A stretch of 64,000 bases of DNA from Corynebacterium sp. J010B-136 (GTDB taxonomy: Bacteria; Actinomycetota; Actinomycetes; Mycobacteriales; Mycobacteriaceae), in contig NZ_PUGE01000003.1 of assembly GCF_002967075.1 (NCBI RefSeq), forward strand, positions 124,001 to 188,000. Reading direction: 5' to 3'. The notes beneath the pieces were generated by a model, which made no database searches, was not told where the DNA came from, and saw only the letters and a program-made list of their open reading frames with translations. This document shows, piece after piece, positions 43,060 through 53,378 of the stretch (its first letter is position 1; each line of letters opens with the position of its first letter). The translations under genes and the position numbers were made by a program.

Positions 43060-43494
43060 TTATTTCTGCAGCGCTTGCTTTGGCGTTTCGCGCAAGTGCT
43101 GAACGCGTGATGGCTCGATGTTCATTGCTACGAGCTCGGCATCGGAAAGCGTTGCGTAGTCGCCGCTCAAAGTCTTCTGGTCGTAGGTCCAATCTGGCTC
43201 TACGTGGCCTTCAGGCTTGTTGTGGCCGGTCAGGGTGCGTACTTGGGAGAGCTTCGGCTGGAATGCGTGAATGAGCAAGCCAATAGCGACAAGGGCAGCC
43301 AGAGTGAAGAGCCAGATGGTTTCAACGTGACCGGTGTGGTTACCGAAGTTAAAGCCCAGCAGGGTAAGTACTGTTACCCAACCAGCGATCTGGGTACCCG
43401 TGCGTGGGGTGCGGGACCAGCCGAAGCCAGCAGAAGGGACGTCAATGGTAGACACGCCGTCGTATACCTCTGGCGCCTTGTTGTGAGAAGACAC
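43060..43494 (-). CDS. DUF2631 membrane protein
   Basis: 144 aa, family restricted to actinobacteria and found near dxr in mycobacteria. Two membrane segments (TQIAGWVTVLTLLGFNFG and IWLFTLAALVAIGLLIHAF) in the middle, with polar ends. Function unknown. GTG start with CTAAGGAG upstream. Divergent from dxr with an inverted repeat between. Confidence 0.87.
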   Translation of the reverse strand: MSSHNKAPEVYDGVSTIDVPSAGFGWSRTPRTGTQIAGWVTVLTLLGFNFGNHTGHVETIWLFTLAALVAIGLLIHAFQPKLSQVRTLTGHNKPEGHVEPDWTYDQKTLSGDYATLSDAELVAMNIEPSRVQHLRETPKQALQK

Positions 43495-43535
43495 GTGCTC
43501 TCCTTAGTTCTGTCAAAGCCACAATTCTCATCCTA

Positions 43536-43602
43536 ACCTTAGTCCATCAACCATGTAGTTGTGATAATCCACCCCCGAATAATTCTTAAGATTGACTAAG
43601 GT
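43536..43602. repeat. Inverted repeat between DUF2631 and dxr
   Basis: ACCTTAGTC (43536-43544) and its exact complement GACTAAGGT (43594-43602), 49 bases apart, flank the divergent promoter region. Could be two halves of an operator for a looping regulator; chance is not excluded. Confidence 0.4.
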
Positions 43603-43609
43603 GGGGTGA

Positions 43610-44758
43610 GTGAAACGTATTTTGATTCTTGGCTCAACTGGCTCCATTGGAACGCAAGCGCTTGAAGTAATTAGCGCCAATCCCGATAAATTCGAGGTCG
43701 TAGGCATTGCAGCGGGTGGTTCTGACCCTGCTTTGGTGGTGAAGCAGGCGCGAGCATTTAAGCTTTCTGCGCATCAGGTCGCGGTGGCTAACCCACAAGC
43801 TGCGGAGAAGGTCGCACAGGAGCTCGGCGGAACAGTCGTTGATTCGGCAGCAAAGTTGGTTCGCGAGATTGAGGCGGATACCGTGCTCAATGCGCTGGTG
43901 GGCTCCATGGGCTTGGAATCGACGCTGGCAACTATTGAAGCTGGGGAGATTCTTGCGCTGGCCAATAAGGAATCGCTGGTGGCGGGTGGGGCTATCGTGA
44001 TGGATAAGGTCAAGCCGGGGCAGTTGATTCCGGTTGACTCGGAGCATTCGGCGATGGCGCAGTGTTTGCGTTCTGGGGAGCGCGGGGAGTTGGCGCGATT
44101 GGTGCTGACTGCCTCTGGTGGGCCATTTCGGGGTTGGACGCGCGAGCAGATGTGGGAGGTTACTCCGCAGCAGGCCGCCGCGCACCCGACGTGGTCAATG
44201 GGGCAGATGAATACGTTGAACTCGGCAACTTTGGTAAATAAGGGCCTTGAGCTCATTGAAGCCACTTTGCTTTTCGATGTTGATGCTTCGCTCATTGATG
44301 TCACCGTGCACCCACAGTCCATCATCCACTCGATGGCAACGTTTGTGGATGGCTCGACGATTGCGCAGGCCTCACCGCCTTCGATGAAGCTGCCAATTTC
44401 GATGGCGTTGGATTGGCCACATCGTGTTCCTGATGCGCAGCCGGCCTTGGATTTTACGCAGTCCTTCCAATGGCAGTTTGAGCCGGTCGGTGAAGCATTT
44501 TCTGCGGTTGACCTTGCAGCCGAGGTTGCAGGGAAGGGGTCTTTGCCCGCGGTTTATAACGCAGTGAATGAAGAAGCCGCGGCTGCGTTTTTAGCTGGGA
44601 AGATTAAGTTCCCGCAGATCGTTGATTGTGTTACAGAAGTTGTGGATTCTGCCTCCGCGTTTGCTGGTGTACCCTCAAGCGTCGAGGATGTGCTTGAGGT
44701 CGAAGCTGAAGCACGAAAGCGTGCGCACGACGTGCTGTCCGCTTGGTCATCTCGCTAA
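43610..44758 (+). CDS. dxr: 1-deoxy-D-xylulose 5-phosphate reductoisomerase
   Basis: Second step of the non-mevalonate isoprenoid pathway (DXP to MEP, NADPH). 382 aa. NADPH motif [14 protein letters not shown], then [25 protein letters not shown] and [11 protein letters not shown], all family-typical. GTG start. ispG of the same pathway follows two genes later, as in mycobacteria. Confidence 0.96.
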   Translation: MKRILILGSTGSIGTQALEVISANPDKFEVVGIAAGGSDPALVVKQARAFKLSAHQVAVANPQAAEKVAQELGGTVVDSAAKLVREIEADTVLNALVGSMGLESTLATIEAGEILALANKESLVAGGAIVMDKVKPGQLIPVDSEHSAMAQCLRSGERGELARLVLTASGGPFRGWTREQMWEVTPQQAAAHPTWSMGQMNTLNSATLVNKGLELIEATLLFDVDASLIDVTVHPQSIIHSMATFVDGSTIAQASPPSMKLPISMALDWPHRVPDAQPALDFTQSFQWQFEPVGEAFSAVDLAAEVAGKGSLPAVYNAVNEEAAAAFLAGKIKFPQIVDCVTEVVDSASAFAGVPSSVEDVLEVEAEARKRAHDVLSAWSSR

Positions 44759-44780
44759 ACAATTTAAGTAGAAGGTTTTC

Positions 44781-45986
44781 ATGACGAATCTCTTGGGCAT
44801 CGTGCTCTTTGCCCTCGGTATCTGTCTCACGGTTGCATTGCACGAGGCAGGCCACATGCTTACAGCGCGAGCATTTGGCATGCGTGTGCGCCGATTCTTC
44901 ATCGGCTTCGGGCCGACTCTGTGGAGTTTCAAAAAGAATAAGACCGAGTACGGTGTTGCGGCATTACCGCTTGGCGGATTTTGCGATATCGCGGGCATGA
45001 CCGCGCAGGATGACTTCATCACTGAAGAAGAACGTCCTTATGTCATGTATAAAAAGCCGTGGTGGCAGCGCATTATCGTGCTCTCAGGCGGTGTGGCAGT
45101 CAACCTGATTCTGGGCTTCCTGATTCTGTTTGTGGTTGCGCAAACTGCCGGTTTAGCCAATCCCAATGCGGATGTGCGTCCCGTAGTTGATGAGGTGACG
45201 TGTTCAGCGGATCAATTGGACAACGGCGAGCTTGGTGAGTGCTCCGGTCTCGGCGCCGGGGAAGCAGCCGGCATTGAAGTCGGCGATAGAATCCTGACCC
45301 TTAATGGTCACGAAGTTGCCACCTTTGAGCAGCTGCGCGAAGAAGTTCTGGTGCGCCCAGGCGAAACAGTCACAATCGGAGTGGAGCGAGGTGCGCAAGT
45401 CCTTGAGCTTCCAGTAACTTTGGACTCTGTCCAGCGCATTGTTGGCGGAGAAATGGTAGAAGCTGGCGCCATTGGTTTGGCTCAGAAACCTCTGGATATC
45501 ATCGAAAAGCATGGCTTTATCGGCGCATTTCCTGCGACCTGGAACTATTCCATGTACATGCTCAATGCCACGGTGCACGGGATTGCGGAGTTCCCATCGA
45601 AGATTCCTGGCGTGGTCGCATCGATTTTCGGTGCCGAACGCGATGTAGAAGGCCCCATGTCGGTGGTTGGTGCATCGCGCGTCGGCGGTGAATTAGTTGA
45701 AGCGAATCTGTGGGCGGCATTCTTTATGATGCTCGCATCGCTGAATTACTTCCTCGCTCTGTTTAATCTCATACCGCTGCCGCCATTTGATGGAGGTCAT
45801 ATCGCGGTAGTTATTTATGAAAAAATTCGGGATTTCTTCCGGAAAATTCAAAGCAAGGCTCCAGCTGGCCCCGCGGACTATACAAAATTAATGCCAGTAA
45901 CCTACGTAATTGCTGCAGCTTTGATGTCAGTCGCCGCGGTAATCATCGTGGCTGACTTTGTCAATCCCATTAAATTGCTCGGCTAG
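44781..45986 (+). CDS. rip: Site-2 protease (M50, Rip1/RseP type)
   Basis: Intramembrane zinc metalloprotease that cuts anti-sigma factors or other membrane proteins. 401 aa. Active-site HEAGH (His21, Glu22, His25) in the first membrane helix; the second motif NLIPLPPFDGGH near the C-terminal helix; a PDZ domain between (GEAAGIEVGDRILTLNGHEV). Lies between dxr and ispG as Rip1 does in M. tuberculosis. Confidence 0.95.
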   Translation: MTNLLGIVLFALGICLTVALHEAGHMLTARAFGMRVRRFFIGFGPTLWSFKKNKTEYGVAALPLGGFCDIAGMTAQDDFITEEERPYVMYKKPWWQRIIVLSGGVAVNLILGFLILFVVAQTAGLANPNADVRPVVDEVTCSADQLDNGELGECSGLGAGEAAGIEVGDRILTLNGHEVATFEQLREEVLVRPGETVTIGVERGAQVLELPVTLDSVQRIVGGEMVEAGAIGLAQKPLDIIEKHGFIGAFPATWNYSMYMLNATVHGIAEFPSKIPGVVASIFGAERDVEGPMSVVGASRVGGELVEANLWAAFFMMLASLNYFLALFNLIPLPPFDGGHIAVVIYEKIRDFFRKIQSKAPAGPADYTKLMPVTYVIAAALMSVAAVIIVADFVNPIKLLG

Positions 45987-46037
45987 AAACCGGTGCTAAA
46001 GTAGGGGAATCAAACCCCATGAAAACAAGGAGCGTAA

Positions 46038-47195
46038 ATGACTATTGGTCTAGGTATCCCAGAGGGGCCTCCACCGACTTTGGCTGAGCGTCGGAAGACT
46101 CGTCAGCTTTTCGTTGGGGATGTCGGTGTGGGGTCTGACCATCCAATCTCCGTTCAGTCAATGACTACTACGAAGACACACGATGTTAACTCCACCCTGC
46201 AGCAGATTGCTCAGTTAGCAACTGCAGGTTGCGACATGGTGCGGGTAGCTTGCCCGAAGACTGTTGATGCAGAAGCACTGCCGGCGATTGCTAAGAAGTC
46301 CCCAATTCCTGTTATTGCAGATATTCACTTCCAGCCGAAGTACATCTTCTCTGCGATCGATGCTGGCTGCGCCGCGGTTCGCGTGAACCCTGGCAACATT
46401 AAGGAATTTGATGGCCGCGTGAAGGAAGTTGCTAAGGCTGCTGGCGATGCGGGAATTCCAATTCGTATCGGTGTTAATGGCGGCTCTTTGGATAAGCGTC
46501 TTTTGGAAAAATACGGCAAGGCAACCCCAGAGGCTCTGGTTGAGTCGGCAATCTGGGAAGCAGGCCTGTTCGAAGAATACGGTTATGGCGATATTGCTAT
46601 TTCTGTGAAGCACTCAGATCCTGTGTTGATGGTGGAAGCGTACCGTCAGCTCGCAGAGCAGACTGATTATCCACTGCACTTGGGAGTGACTGAGGCGGGC
46701 CCGAAGTTTATGGGCACCATTAAGTCCTCTGTCGCTTTCGGCGCGCTGCTTTCTCAGGGCATTGGCGACACCATTCGCGTCTCACTGTCTGCTGACCCGG
46801 TTGAGGAAATCAAGGTTGGTGACCAGATTCTGCAGTCGCTGAACCTGCGTCCACGCAAGCTGGAAATTGTCTCTTGCCCATCCTGTGGTCGTGCACAGGT
46901 GGACGTGTATAAGTTGGCTGAGGAAGTCACCGCTGGTCTCGACGGCATGGAATTCCCACTGCGCGTTGCCGTGATGGGCTGTGTTGTTAACGGTCCAGGT
47001 GAAGCTCGTGATGCTGACTTGGGCGTTGCTTCGGGCAATGGCAAGGGGCAAATCTTCGTCAAGGGCGAAGTTATTAAGACCGTTCCTGAGGCGAAGATCG
47101 TGGAAACCCTTATCGAAGAAGCGATGCGCATTGCTGAAGAACAAGGCCTCGAAGCTGTCGAAGGCACGAAAGCGCAAGTTCGCGTAACTCGCTAG
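46038..47195 (+). CDS. ispG: 4-hydroxy-3-methylbut-2-enyl diphosphate synthase
   Basis: [4Fe-4S] enzyme of the non-mevalonate pathway (MEcPP to HMBPP). 385 aa. N-terminal TIM barrel ([20 protein letters not shown]) and C-terminal cluster domain with Cys residues in [13 protein letters not shown] and [20 protein letters not shown] before ATG. Confidence 0.96.
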   Translation: MTIGLGIPEGPPPTLAERRKTRQLFVGDVGVGSDHPISVQSMTTTKTHDVNSTLQQIAQLATAGCDMVRVACPKTVDAEALPAIAKKSPIPVIADIHFQPKYIFSAIDAGCAAVRVNPGNIKEFDGRVKEVAKAAGDAGIPIRIGVNGGSLDKRLLEKYGKATPEALVESAIWEAGLFEEYGYGDIAISVKHSDPVLMVEAYRQLAEQTDYPLHLGVTEAGPKFMGTIKSSVAFGALLSQGIGDTIRVSLSADPVEEIKVGDQILQSLNLRPRKLEIVSCPSCGRAQVDVYKLAEEVTAGLDGMEFPLRVAVMGCVVNGPGEARDADLGVASGNGKGQIFVKGEVIKTVPEAKIVETLIEEAMRIAEEQGLEAVEGTKAQVRVTR

Positions 47196-47250
47196 AAAAT
47201 AGTTGTGTTGGTCAGCAAAAATTGTGACCTCGCTGCTAGGATTCTGTCTC

Positions 47251-49062
47251 ATGAAAAGGTCGGTATCGCTGCTGTGCGCAGTAACATTTGCTGCGGGCAC
47301 AGTCGTAGCGTGTACCCCTAAACCGGTTACTGCTGACCCCACCGTTGACTCCATCATTGAAGCGATGGAGTCCGGTGAACCTTTAGGCGAATACTTTGAT
47401 AAATCCGCCGAAGTAGATGATGTCTTCTCGTCGACCTATGAAGGTCTGCAAGCAGAAAGCGTCAATGTCGAACTCCATGGGATTGACCAAGATGAATCCC
47501 GGGCGACAGCCAATTACACCATCACCTGGGATCTGCCCCGTGATCGGGAATTGTCCTATGACACCTCCATGGTGTTAACAAAGGCCAATGAAGAATGGAC
47601 GGGGCGTTGGCAACCTAGTTTGGTGCACCCGCAATTGGGCGCCAATCAGCATTTGGAATTGCGGTCTATTCCCGCTGAGCGTGCGAGCGTAATTAGCTCC
47701 GATGGCGTGGAATTAATGCGCCCAGGGCTGCAATACCGCGTTGTGGCGGATATGAGCCAGGTGGAAAGTGTGCGCGCGTTTGCAGGCAAGATTGCCGGCG
47801 CGATTGCCGAAGCAGGCGGGAAAGCTCCCGATGCCGATGGACTTGCCGGCCAGATGCGCGAAGTCGACGGCAACTTCTCTGTCGGACTTTATGATGAAAA
47901 CGTTGGTAAGAAGCTTCAAGCGCGTTTTACCGATGACCGGCAGGTGCGTATCAATGAAGAACCAGCGCTGGTATTGCGCGATGAAGGCTTCGCGCGGGAT
48001 TTAATGTCGCGAGTATCCAACTTGGTCTCTGACGACGTCAATGGCACCAACGGCTGGTCCGTGGATGTCGTCAATGATGAAGGCGCGTCCTTTACTCGAG
48101 TTCTTGAGCATGCGCCTGACCCCTCGCCAGCTGTGCGCGTGAGCATTGACTACGACGTACAACGGGCTGCCGAAGAGGCCGTGAATTTGCGCGCGGATTC
48201 GCAAACGATGATGGTGGCTATTAGGCCATCGTCAGGCGAAATCTTGGCTGTTGCGCAGACTGAAGCAGCGGACCGCGATGGCGACGTCGCGTTGAGCGGG
48301 CAGTATCCGCCGGGATCGGTGTTTAAGATTATTACGGCAGCAGCGGGCGTCGACAAGCAAGGGCTAAACAGCGGTTCGATTGTTCCGTGCCCGGGAACGA
48401 TGGATATCTATGGGCGCATCGTGACGAACTACAACGCTTTTTCTAAAGGCGATGTGCCGCTTATCGATGCTTTTGCGAGTTCTTGCAACACCACCTTTGC
48501 CGATATGTCTACGAAATTAGAGCCGGGCGAGTTGGCTGAAGAAGGTAAGCAGTTTGGGCTGGGTATCGATTATGAGATTCCAGGGCTGACCACGATGACC
48601 GGCAGCGTGCCAGAAGGGGAGACTCCACTGGAGCGCACCGAGGCTGGCTATGGCCAGGGCTACGATCTCGCATCGCCCTTTGGCATGGCTCTGGTATCTG
48701 CGACGGTAGCGAATGGCCGCACCCCTGTTCCGACGTTGGTGTCGACTGAGGAGACCAAGGTTTCGGAAACCGTTGAGCCACCCTCAGAGCACGTGATTAA
48801 TGAGTTACGCGCGATGATGCGGCAAACGGTGACTTCCGGTACAGCTGCGGGCATGCAGGCATTGGGGGAAATATTCGGCAAGACGGGTGAGGCCGAAATC
48901 AATAATGGCTCACATGCGTGGTTTACAGGTTTCCGCTCCGATGACGATATTGCATTTGCGACCCTGGTTGTTCTCGGCGGCGGCTCTGAGACTTCGGTGG
49001 CGATTACGGATTCCTTCTTCCAAAACCTGGATAAGAACCGAGCCGAACCCCAACGCGAATAG
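47251..49062 (+). CDS. Penicillin-binding lipoprotein (class B PBP)
   Basis: 603 aa from the ATG at 47251: signal peptide and lipobox GTVVAC (Cys near residue 21), an NTF2-like MecA_N domain, a dimerisation domain and a transpeptidase domain. The active site shows SVFK (PPGSVFKIITAA), SCN (SSCNTTFADMS) and KTG (GKTGEAE). Cross-links peptidoglycan stems. Matches the position of the PBP lipoprotein gene between ispG and map in mycobacteria. TAGGAT ends eight bases before ATG, suggesting a near-leaderless mRNA; the longer frame from 47203 would destroy the lipobox position. Confidence 0.93.
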   Translation: MKRSVSLLCAVTFAAGTVVACTPKPVTADPTVDSIIEAMESGEPLGEYFDKSAEVDDVFSSTYEGLQAESVNVELHGIDQDESRATANYTITWDLPRDRELSYDTSMVLTKANEEWTGRWQPSLVHPQLGANQHLELRSIPAERASVISSDGVELMRPGLQYRVVADMSQVESVRAFAGKIAGAIAEAGGKAPDADGLAGQMREVDGNFSVGLYDENVGKKLQARFTDDRQVRINEEPALVLRDEGFARDLMSRVSNLVSDDVNGTNGWSVDVVNDEGASFTRVLEHAPDPSPAVRVSIDYDVQRAAEEAVNLRADSQTMMVAIRPSSGEILAVAQTEAADRDGDVALSGQYPPGSVFKIITAAAGVDKQGLNSGSIVPCPGTMDIYGRIVTNYNAFSKGDVPLIDAFASSCNTTFADMSTKLEPGELAEEGKQFGLGIDYEIPGLTTMTGSVPEGETPLERTEAGYGQGYDLASPFGMALVSATVANGRTPVPTLVSTEETKVSETVEPPSEHVINELRAMMRQTVTSGTAAGMQALGEIFGKTGEAEINNGSHAWFTGFRSDDDIAFATLVVLGGGSETSVAITDSFFQNLDKNRAEPQRE

Positions 49063-49091
49063 TTTCATTTAGCGGGACTACGATGTAGGGC

Positions 49092-49955
49092 ATGAGTACT
49101 CGTGAAAAACTAAAGCCTGGAAAGCCAACTCCTGTCCGCAAGGTTCCTGACCATATTGAACGTCCAGAATATGTCTGGAAAGACACTGTGCAAGAAGCGA
49201 TGGGTGAGCCTTTTGTGCAAACCCCAGAAACTATTGAAGCAATGCGTGAGGCTTCCAAGATTGCAGCGAATGCTCTGAAGGAAGCAGGTGCAGTAGTTGC
49301 ACCTGGCGTGACTACCGATGAAGTAGACCGCGTGGCACACGAGTACATGTGTGACCATGGCGCCTATCCTTCGACGCTGGGATACCTGGGCTTTACTAAG
49401 TCCAGCTGTGTGTCTTTGAACGAGATTATTTGCCACGGCATCCCGGATAGCACCGTTATTCAACAAGGCGATATCGTCAACATTGACGTCACGGCGTACA
49501 AAAATGGCGTGCACGGCGATACCAACGCAACCTTCTTGGCGGGCGACGTTTCAGAAGAGCACCGCTTGCTGGTGGAGCGAACCAAGGAAGCGATGATGCG
49601 CGGCATTAAGGTGGCAAAGCCAGGCCGCGAGATTAACGTCATCGGCCGAGTTATTGAGTCTTATGCCAACCGCTTTGGCTACAACGTGGTCCGAGACTTC
49701 ACCGGCCACGGCGTGGGGCCGACGTTCCACAATGGGCTTGTCGTCTTGCATTATGACTCCACGGCTTACCGCAATGTGCTGGAGCCAGGTATGACCTTGA
49801 CTATTGAGCCCATGTTGAATCTCGGCTCTTTGGAATACGATATTTGGCCAGATGACTGGACCGTGCAAAACCGCGACGGCAAATTTACCGCGCAGTTTGA
49901 GCACACCATCGTCATTACCGAAGACGGTAATGAGATCTTGACCCTGCCTGATTAA
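49092..49955 (+). CDS. map: Methionine aminopeptidase
   Basis: Removes the N-terminal Met from nascent proteins. 287 aa: an N-terminal extension of ~40 residues with basic and Pro residues (type Ic) and the pita-bread fold. Metal ligands appear in [19 protein letters not shown] (two Asp), [13 protein letters not shown] (His), TIEPML (Glu) and QFEHTI (Glu). TACGAT seven bases before ATG fits a leaderless transcript. Confidence 0.95.
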   Translation: MSTREKLKPGKPTPVRKVPDHIERPEYVWKDTVQEAMGEPFVQTPETIEAMREASKIAANALKEAGAVVAPGVTTDEVDRVAHEYMCDHGAYPSTLGYLGFTKSSCVSLNEIICHGIPDSTVIQQGDIVNIDVTAYKNGVHGDTNATFLAGDVSEEHRLLVERTKEAMMRGIKVAKPGREINVIGRVIESYANRFGYNVVRDFTGHGVGPTFHNGLVVLHYDSTAYRNVLEPGMTLTIEPMLNLGSLEYDIWPDDWTVQNRDGKFTAQFEHTIVITEDGNEILTLPD

Positions 49956-50827
49956 AGCGCAGAGTTATTGAGCATCCGTGCGATCTCCCGGTTGCCCTTG
50001 TGGGTGATGTGGGTGCTGAGGTTGTGAGGAACCCCAGTTTCTACTAGACCAGCCACATAGCGCTGGGAGTTATTCGCACACATGTTGTTGTACTTCGTTG
50101 CAGCGTTGAGATTGTAGAAGTTCACGTTATTAGCGCGTGCCGCGCGGTGCATGTTGCTGTTGATGAATTTCTCGGTGTTATGTGCAACCGAGAGGAAATC
50201 TAGGTTAAAGCCAGGGCCAAAGCCTTGGGTACGAACTGGGCACAGCGCGCCGTTGGGGGCGGACAGCGCGGGGTAGGAAACTACCGTGATTTTTGCGTTA
50301 GGTGCAGCGCGCTTAATGCGGCTGATGTTGTCGCGCATGCCCTTGAAGTAGTCCTCGCCGAGGATGGCATCAGAGCTGGCCCCGGTGACGGGATTGTCAG
50401 TGATGAGGCTCGGGGCGTCGTTAGCGCCGAACTGGATGAGCACGCTGTCAGTGTTGGCGTTGAGCGTGTTGCGGTTTAGCGCGTGGCTAACCTGCGACTG
50501 CATGTTGCTGCGCTTGGAGGTGCCACCAGCTTTTGCCGAAGAGCACGCCATATTGACGACGTTGTGGCCGAACTTCTTGAGCTCATTGCCAATATTGGAT
50601 TGACCCTGTGGGCAGCCTTGTGGGGAAGGGGAACCCGGCTGGCCTTGATAGAAGATGTCACTAGAACCTGGCGCGGCTTGGACGCCGCCTACCTGTGCAT
50701 AGGTGGGGTTGGCGAAGAAGGAATCGCCGAACATGACCACGTTGCCTGCAGGGGCAGCGTTGGCAGCAGTTGTAGATAAGGACAAAGCAGCAACGGTTGT
50801 GGCAATCACGCCGAGGAACTTTTTCAT
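49952..50827 (-). CDS. Secreted SGNH/GDSL hydrolase
   Basis: 291 aa. Signal peptide [20 protein letters not shown] ending AANA-AP. SGNH blocks: GDSFFANP (Ser), QFGANDAP (Asn) and the C-terminal [11 protein letters not shown] (His). Similar to corynebacterial secreted lipases/esterases with several Cys that may form disulfides. Substrate unknown; envelope esters or lipids are plausible. Confidence 0.9.
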   Translation of the reverse strand: MKKFLGVIATTVAALSLSTTAANAAPAGNVVMFGDSFFANPTYAQVGGVQAAPGSSDIFYQGQPGSPSPQGCPQGQSNIGNELKKFGHNVVNMACSSAKAGGTSKRSNMQSQVSHALNRNTLNANTDSVLIQFGANDAPSLITDNPVTGASSDAILGEDYFKGMRDNISRIKRAAPNAKITVVSYPALSAPNGALCPVRTQGFGPGFNLDFLSVAHNTEKFINSNMHRAARANNVNFYNLNAATKYNNMCANNSQRYVAGLVETGVPHNLSTHITHKGNREIARMLNNSAL

Positions 50828-50892
50828 TATTGACAGGGCTTTCGTAGGGAATGATTACTGAACCCTGTCAAATTACCACATGGCGTAGGCCT

Positions 50893-52260
50893 CTAGCTGA
50901 AGTCGAGGCCCAAGAGAGCGTTTTCGGTGACCTCAGGCAAAGCTGGGTGAATCCAGTATTGCTTTTGAGCGAAGTCACGCACGTCAATGTCGAAGGCCAT
51001 GACGGTAATCATCTGCTGGATAAGCGTGGATGCCTGCGGGCCGTAGTAGTGAGCACCGAGGAGTTTTCCGGTCTTTTTATCAGCGATAAGTTTGCAGATT
51101 CCATCGTTGTCTTCCATAGCCCAGCCATAAGCAACATCGCCGTAATTTTGAACCTTGACGGTGATGTCGAAATTTTGCTCGCGGGCTTCTTCTTCGGTAA
51201 GGCCAACGGTCGCAATTTGTGGGTGCGTAAAGACAGCCGCAGGGACATTCTCATGCGGCATCGGCACCATATCATCAGGATTTAGCATGTTGTGACGAAC
51301 TGCCTTGGTCTCTGCATTGGCGACGTGCTTGAGCATGTGCGGTGAGGAAACATCGCCAAGCGCCCAAATGCCTTGCGCGGTGGTGCGGCCATAGTCATCG
51401 ACCTTGACGCGGCCATCCTCGTGCATTTCAACTCCTGCGGCATCCAAATTCATCTGGTCGCCATTGGGAATGCGGCCGGTTGCAACCAAGATTGCATCTG
51501 CTTCTAATTCGACACCGTTGTCCAAAGTCGCCTTGACGCCGGTGGCGGTATCTTCCAAGTCGCGGACATTGACGTGGGTAATAACGTTGAAGCGCTCGCG
51601 CGCTTGCTTATTAAAGCGTGCAGACAGATCCGTATCGAGGAAGCGCAGTAAGGTTTCGGAGCGGTTGACCACGGTGACTTCGGTGCCCAGGCCATCAAAA
51701 ACATGCGCGAATTCCATCGCGATGAACCCACCGCCGACGATAATCAGGCTGCGTGGCTGCTTTGGCAGGCGCATGATGGTTTCATTGGTGTGATAGGTGG
51801 CGCCGGAATTAGCAATCGCAGAAGGAACGTGTGGGCGAGAGCCAGTCGCAATGACGATTTCATCGCCAGTAATAACATCATCACCAGTTTTGATGGTTTT
51901 CGGCCCAATGAATTCTGCATGCTGGTCGTAGACAGTAATATTCGGAGTTTCATCACCGCGACGATAAGCCTCGCCGCCCTCGGCGATTTTGTCGATGCGG
52001 TTGGTAAAGACTCGATCAACGATGGAATCCCAGTCGACGTTGGTTACCTCACCAGTGATCCCTAATTTTTGCGAATGCGTGGTTTGATAAGCGACATCGG
52101 CGGCATAGACGTACATCTTGGTAGGGATGCAGCCAACATTCATGCACGTGCCGCCGAATTTACCTTTTTCGATAATGGCGATGGAGATATCGTCATGCTC
52201 CGGTGTGGGGATAGAGTTGCCCGAACCGGCTCCGATGATGATCAAGTCATAGTGCGTCAT
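50893..52260 (-). CDS. mtr: Mycothione reductase
   Basis: FAD-dependent oxidoreductase that reduces mycothiol disulfide with NADPH. 455 aa. FAD motif IIGAGSGN, redox pair Cys39/Cys44 in GGTCMNVGCIPTK, NADPH-binding GGGFIAMEFA, and the C-terminal HPALPEVTEN. Diagnostic for mycothiol-using actinobacteria. The gene order alpha/beta hydrolase then mtr on the minus strand suggests co-transcription. Confidence 0.93.
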   Translation of the reverse strand: MTHYDLIIIGAGSGNSIPTPEHDDISIAIIEKGKFGGTCMNVGCIPTKMYVYAADVAYQTTHSQKLGITGEVTNVDWDSIVDRVFTNRIDKIAEGGEAYRRGDETPNITVYDQHAEFIGPKTIKTGDDVITGDEIVIATGSRPHVPSAIANSGATYHTNETIMRLPKQPRSLIIVGGGFIAMEFAHVFDGLGTEVTVVNRSETLLRFLDTDLSARFNKQARERFNVITHVNVRDLEDTATGVKATLDNGVELEADAILVATGRIPNGDQMNLDAAGVEMHEDGRVKVDDYGRTTAQGIWALGDVSSPHMLKHVANAETKAVRHNMLNPDDMVPMPHENVPAAVFTHPQIATVGLTEEEAREQNFDITVKVQNYGDVAYGWAMEDNDGICKLIADKKTGKLLGAHYYGPQASTLIQQMITVMAFDIDVRDFAQKQYWIHPALPEVTENALLGLDFS

Positions 52261-52275
52261 TGTTGTCCTTAGTTT

Positions 52276-53235
52276 TTAAATGTGTTGTTGCAGGAATTTT
52301 GCGGTTATGTCGAATGCTTCCTCACGCGCGCGAGGAAGCGATAAGAATACGTCGTGCCGCGCTCCCAAAATAGTGTACACGTCAACATCTTTGCCGAGGT
52401 GCGGTGCCCAGTGTTGAATCTGCTGTACATCCAGCACCGCATCGGCCGTATCCGTTTCCGCGGTATAAGGCTGGTTTAGATGCGAGCGTGAGGATGTCAT
52501 CACCAATGTGGGCACTCCGACATCGATGCGGTCAGTGTGGACGAGGTGTTGTCCGTTTAGTACAGCGCGCAGCCATCCTAAATATTTCAAGTGCCCACCT
52601 AAGGGTTTGAAAGTCATGTCATAGTCCCAGTCGGCATGTATGGACTGACCGTAGGATTTTAGTCCACCGCCGGGCACTGCGAGGTGGGGGAAAATCTTCC
52701 CGACAACATTAACTACCCGGCGCAGAATGCCCACTTGCCAGTGGTTGAAGTTCATCAAATCCAACCAGGGGCTATTGAGTACTAGCGCGGGGATTTTGGT
52801 ACTGGATGATTGGTTCAGCCACATCGATACGATGAGCCCAGCAGTGGAGTGGGCGAGGGGAACCACGCTGGGGTGCTGCTTTTCGATGACCCCCAGGGCT
52901 GCGTCTAAGTCTTCAAAGTAATACTCGAAGTTGGAGGCATAGTGCCACAGTTCGCCGTCCTGATGAGCGCGGCCGCTTTTGCGCAGATCGACTGCGTAAA
53001 AGGCATAACCTTGCTGGTGGAAATACTGCGCAACGTGTGCTTGGAAGAAATAATCGGTCATTCCATGAACCCACAATAGCGCCGGACGGCCGGCTATCGG
53101 TTCTGGCTGATAGCGAACCAGTACAGCTTGGACGTCCCCGGAACCGTCTGGATCTTTGCCCATGGGAAGTGTAAGAGCTTCAAAGTCTTCTCCCAAGGTA
53201 TCGGGCCGCCAATTGTGTAGTTGTTCCATAAACAC
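52276..53235 (-). CDS. Alpha/beta hydrolase (lysophospholipase-like)
   Basis: 319 aa. Serine-hydrolase fold with VHGMTDYFFQ (oxyanion region), nucleophile Ser130 in LAHSTAG (a variant of GxSxG) and a C-terminal ARHDVF with the likely His. Resembles monoacylglycerol lipase/lysophospholipase L2. 15 bases upstream of mtr on the same strand. Substrate unknown. Confidence 0.85.
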   Translation of the reverse strand: MFMEQLHNWRPDTLGEDFEALTLPMGKDPDGSGDVQAVLVRYQPEPIAGRPALLWVHGMTDYFFQAHVAQYFHQQGYAFYAVDLRKSGRAHQDGELWHYASNFEYYFEDLDAALGVIEKQHPSVVPLAHSTAGLIVSMWLNQSSSTKIPALVLNSPWLDLMNFNHWQVGILRRVVNVVGKIFPHLAVPGGGLKSYGQSIHADWDYDMTFKPLGGHLKYLGWLRAVLNGQHLVHTDRIDVGVPTLVMTSSRSHLNQPYTAETDTADAVLDVQQIQHWAPHLGKDVDVYTILGARHDVFLSLPRAREEAFDITAKFLQQHI

Positions 53236-53378
53236 AAATATAACGAATCTGAATTCATCGTGCTGCCTAGGCTGAATCTACTTTTAGGCACCCTTAGGCG
53301 TATGGTTATAAGAGATGCGTGCTGTGTGCGCGACTTTAAATTTATAACTTTTATTCGATGACGAAGAGGTAATGTCTG

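Noticed and set aside
43502-43508. Third copy of the CCTTAGT motif near dxr
   Set aside because: It is part of the ribosome-binding site (CTAAGGAG) of the DUF2631 gene.
53236-53378. DtxR- or GlxR-like operator before mqo
   Set aside because: Repeated TTAGGC fragments are seen but neither consensus is met well enough to call.
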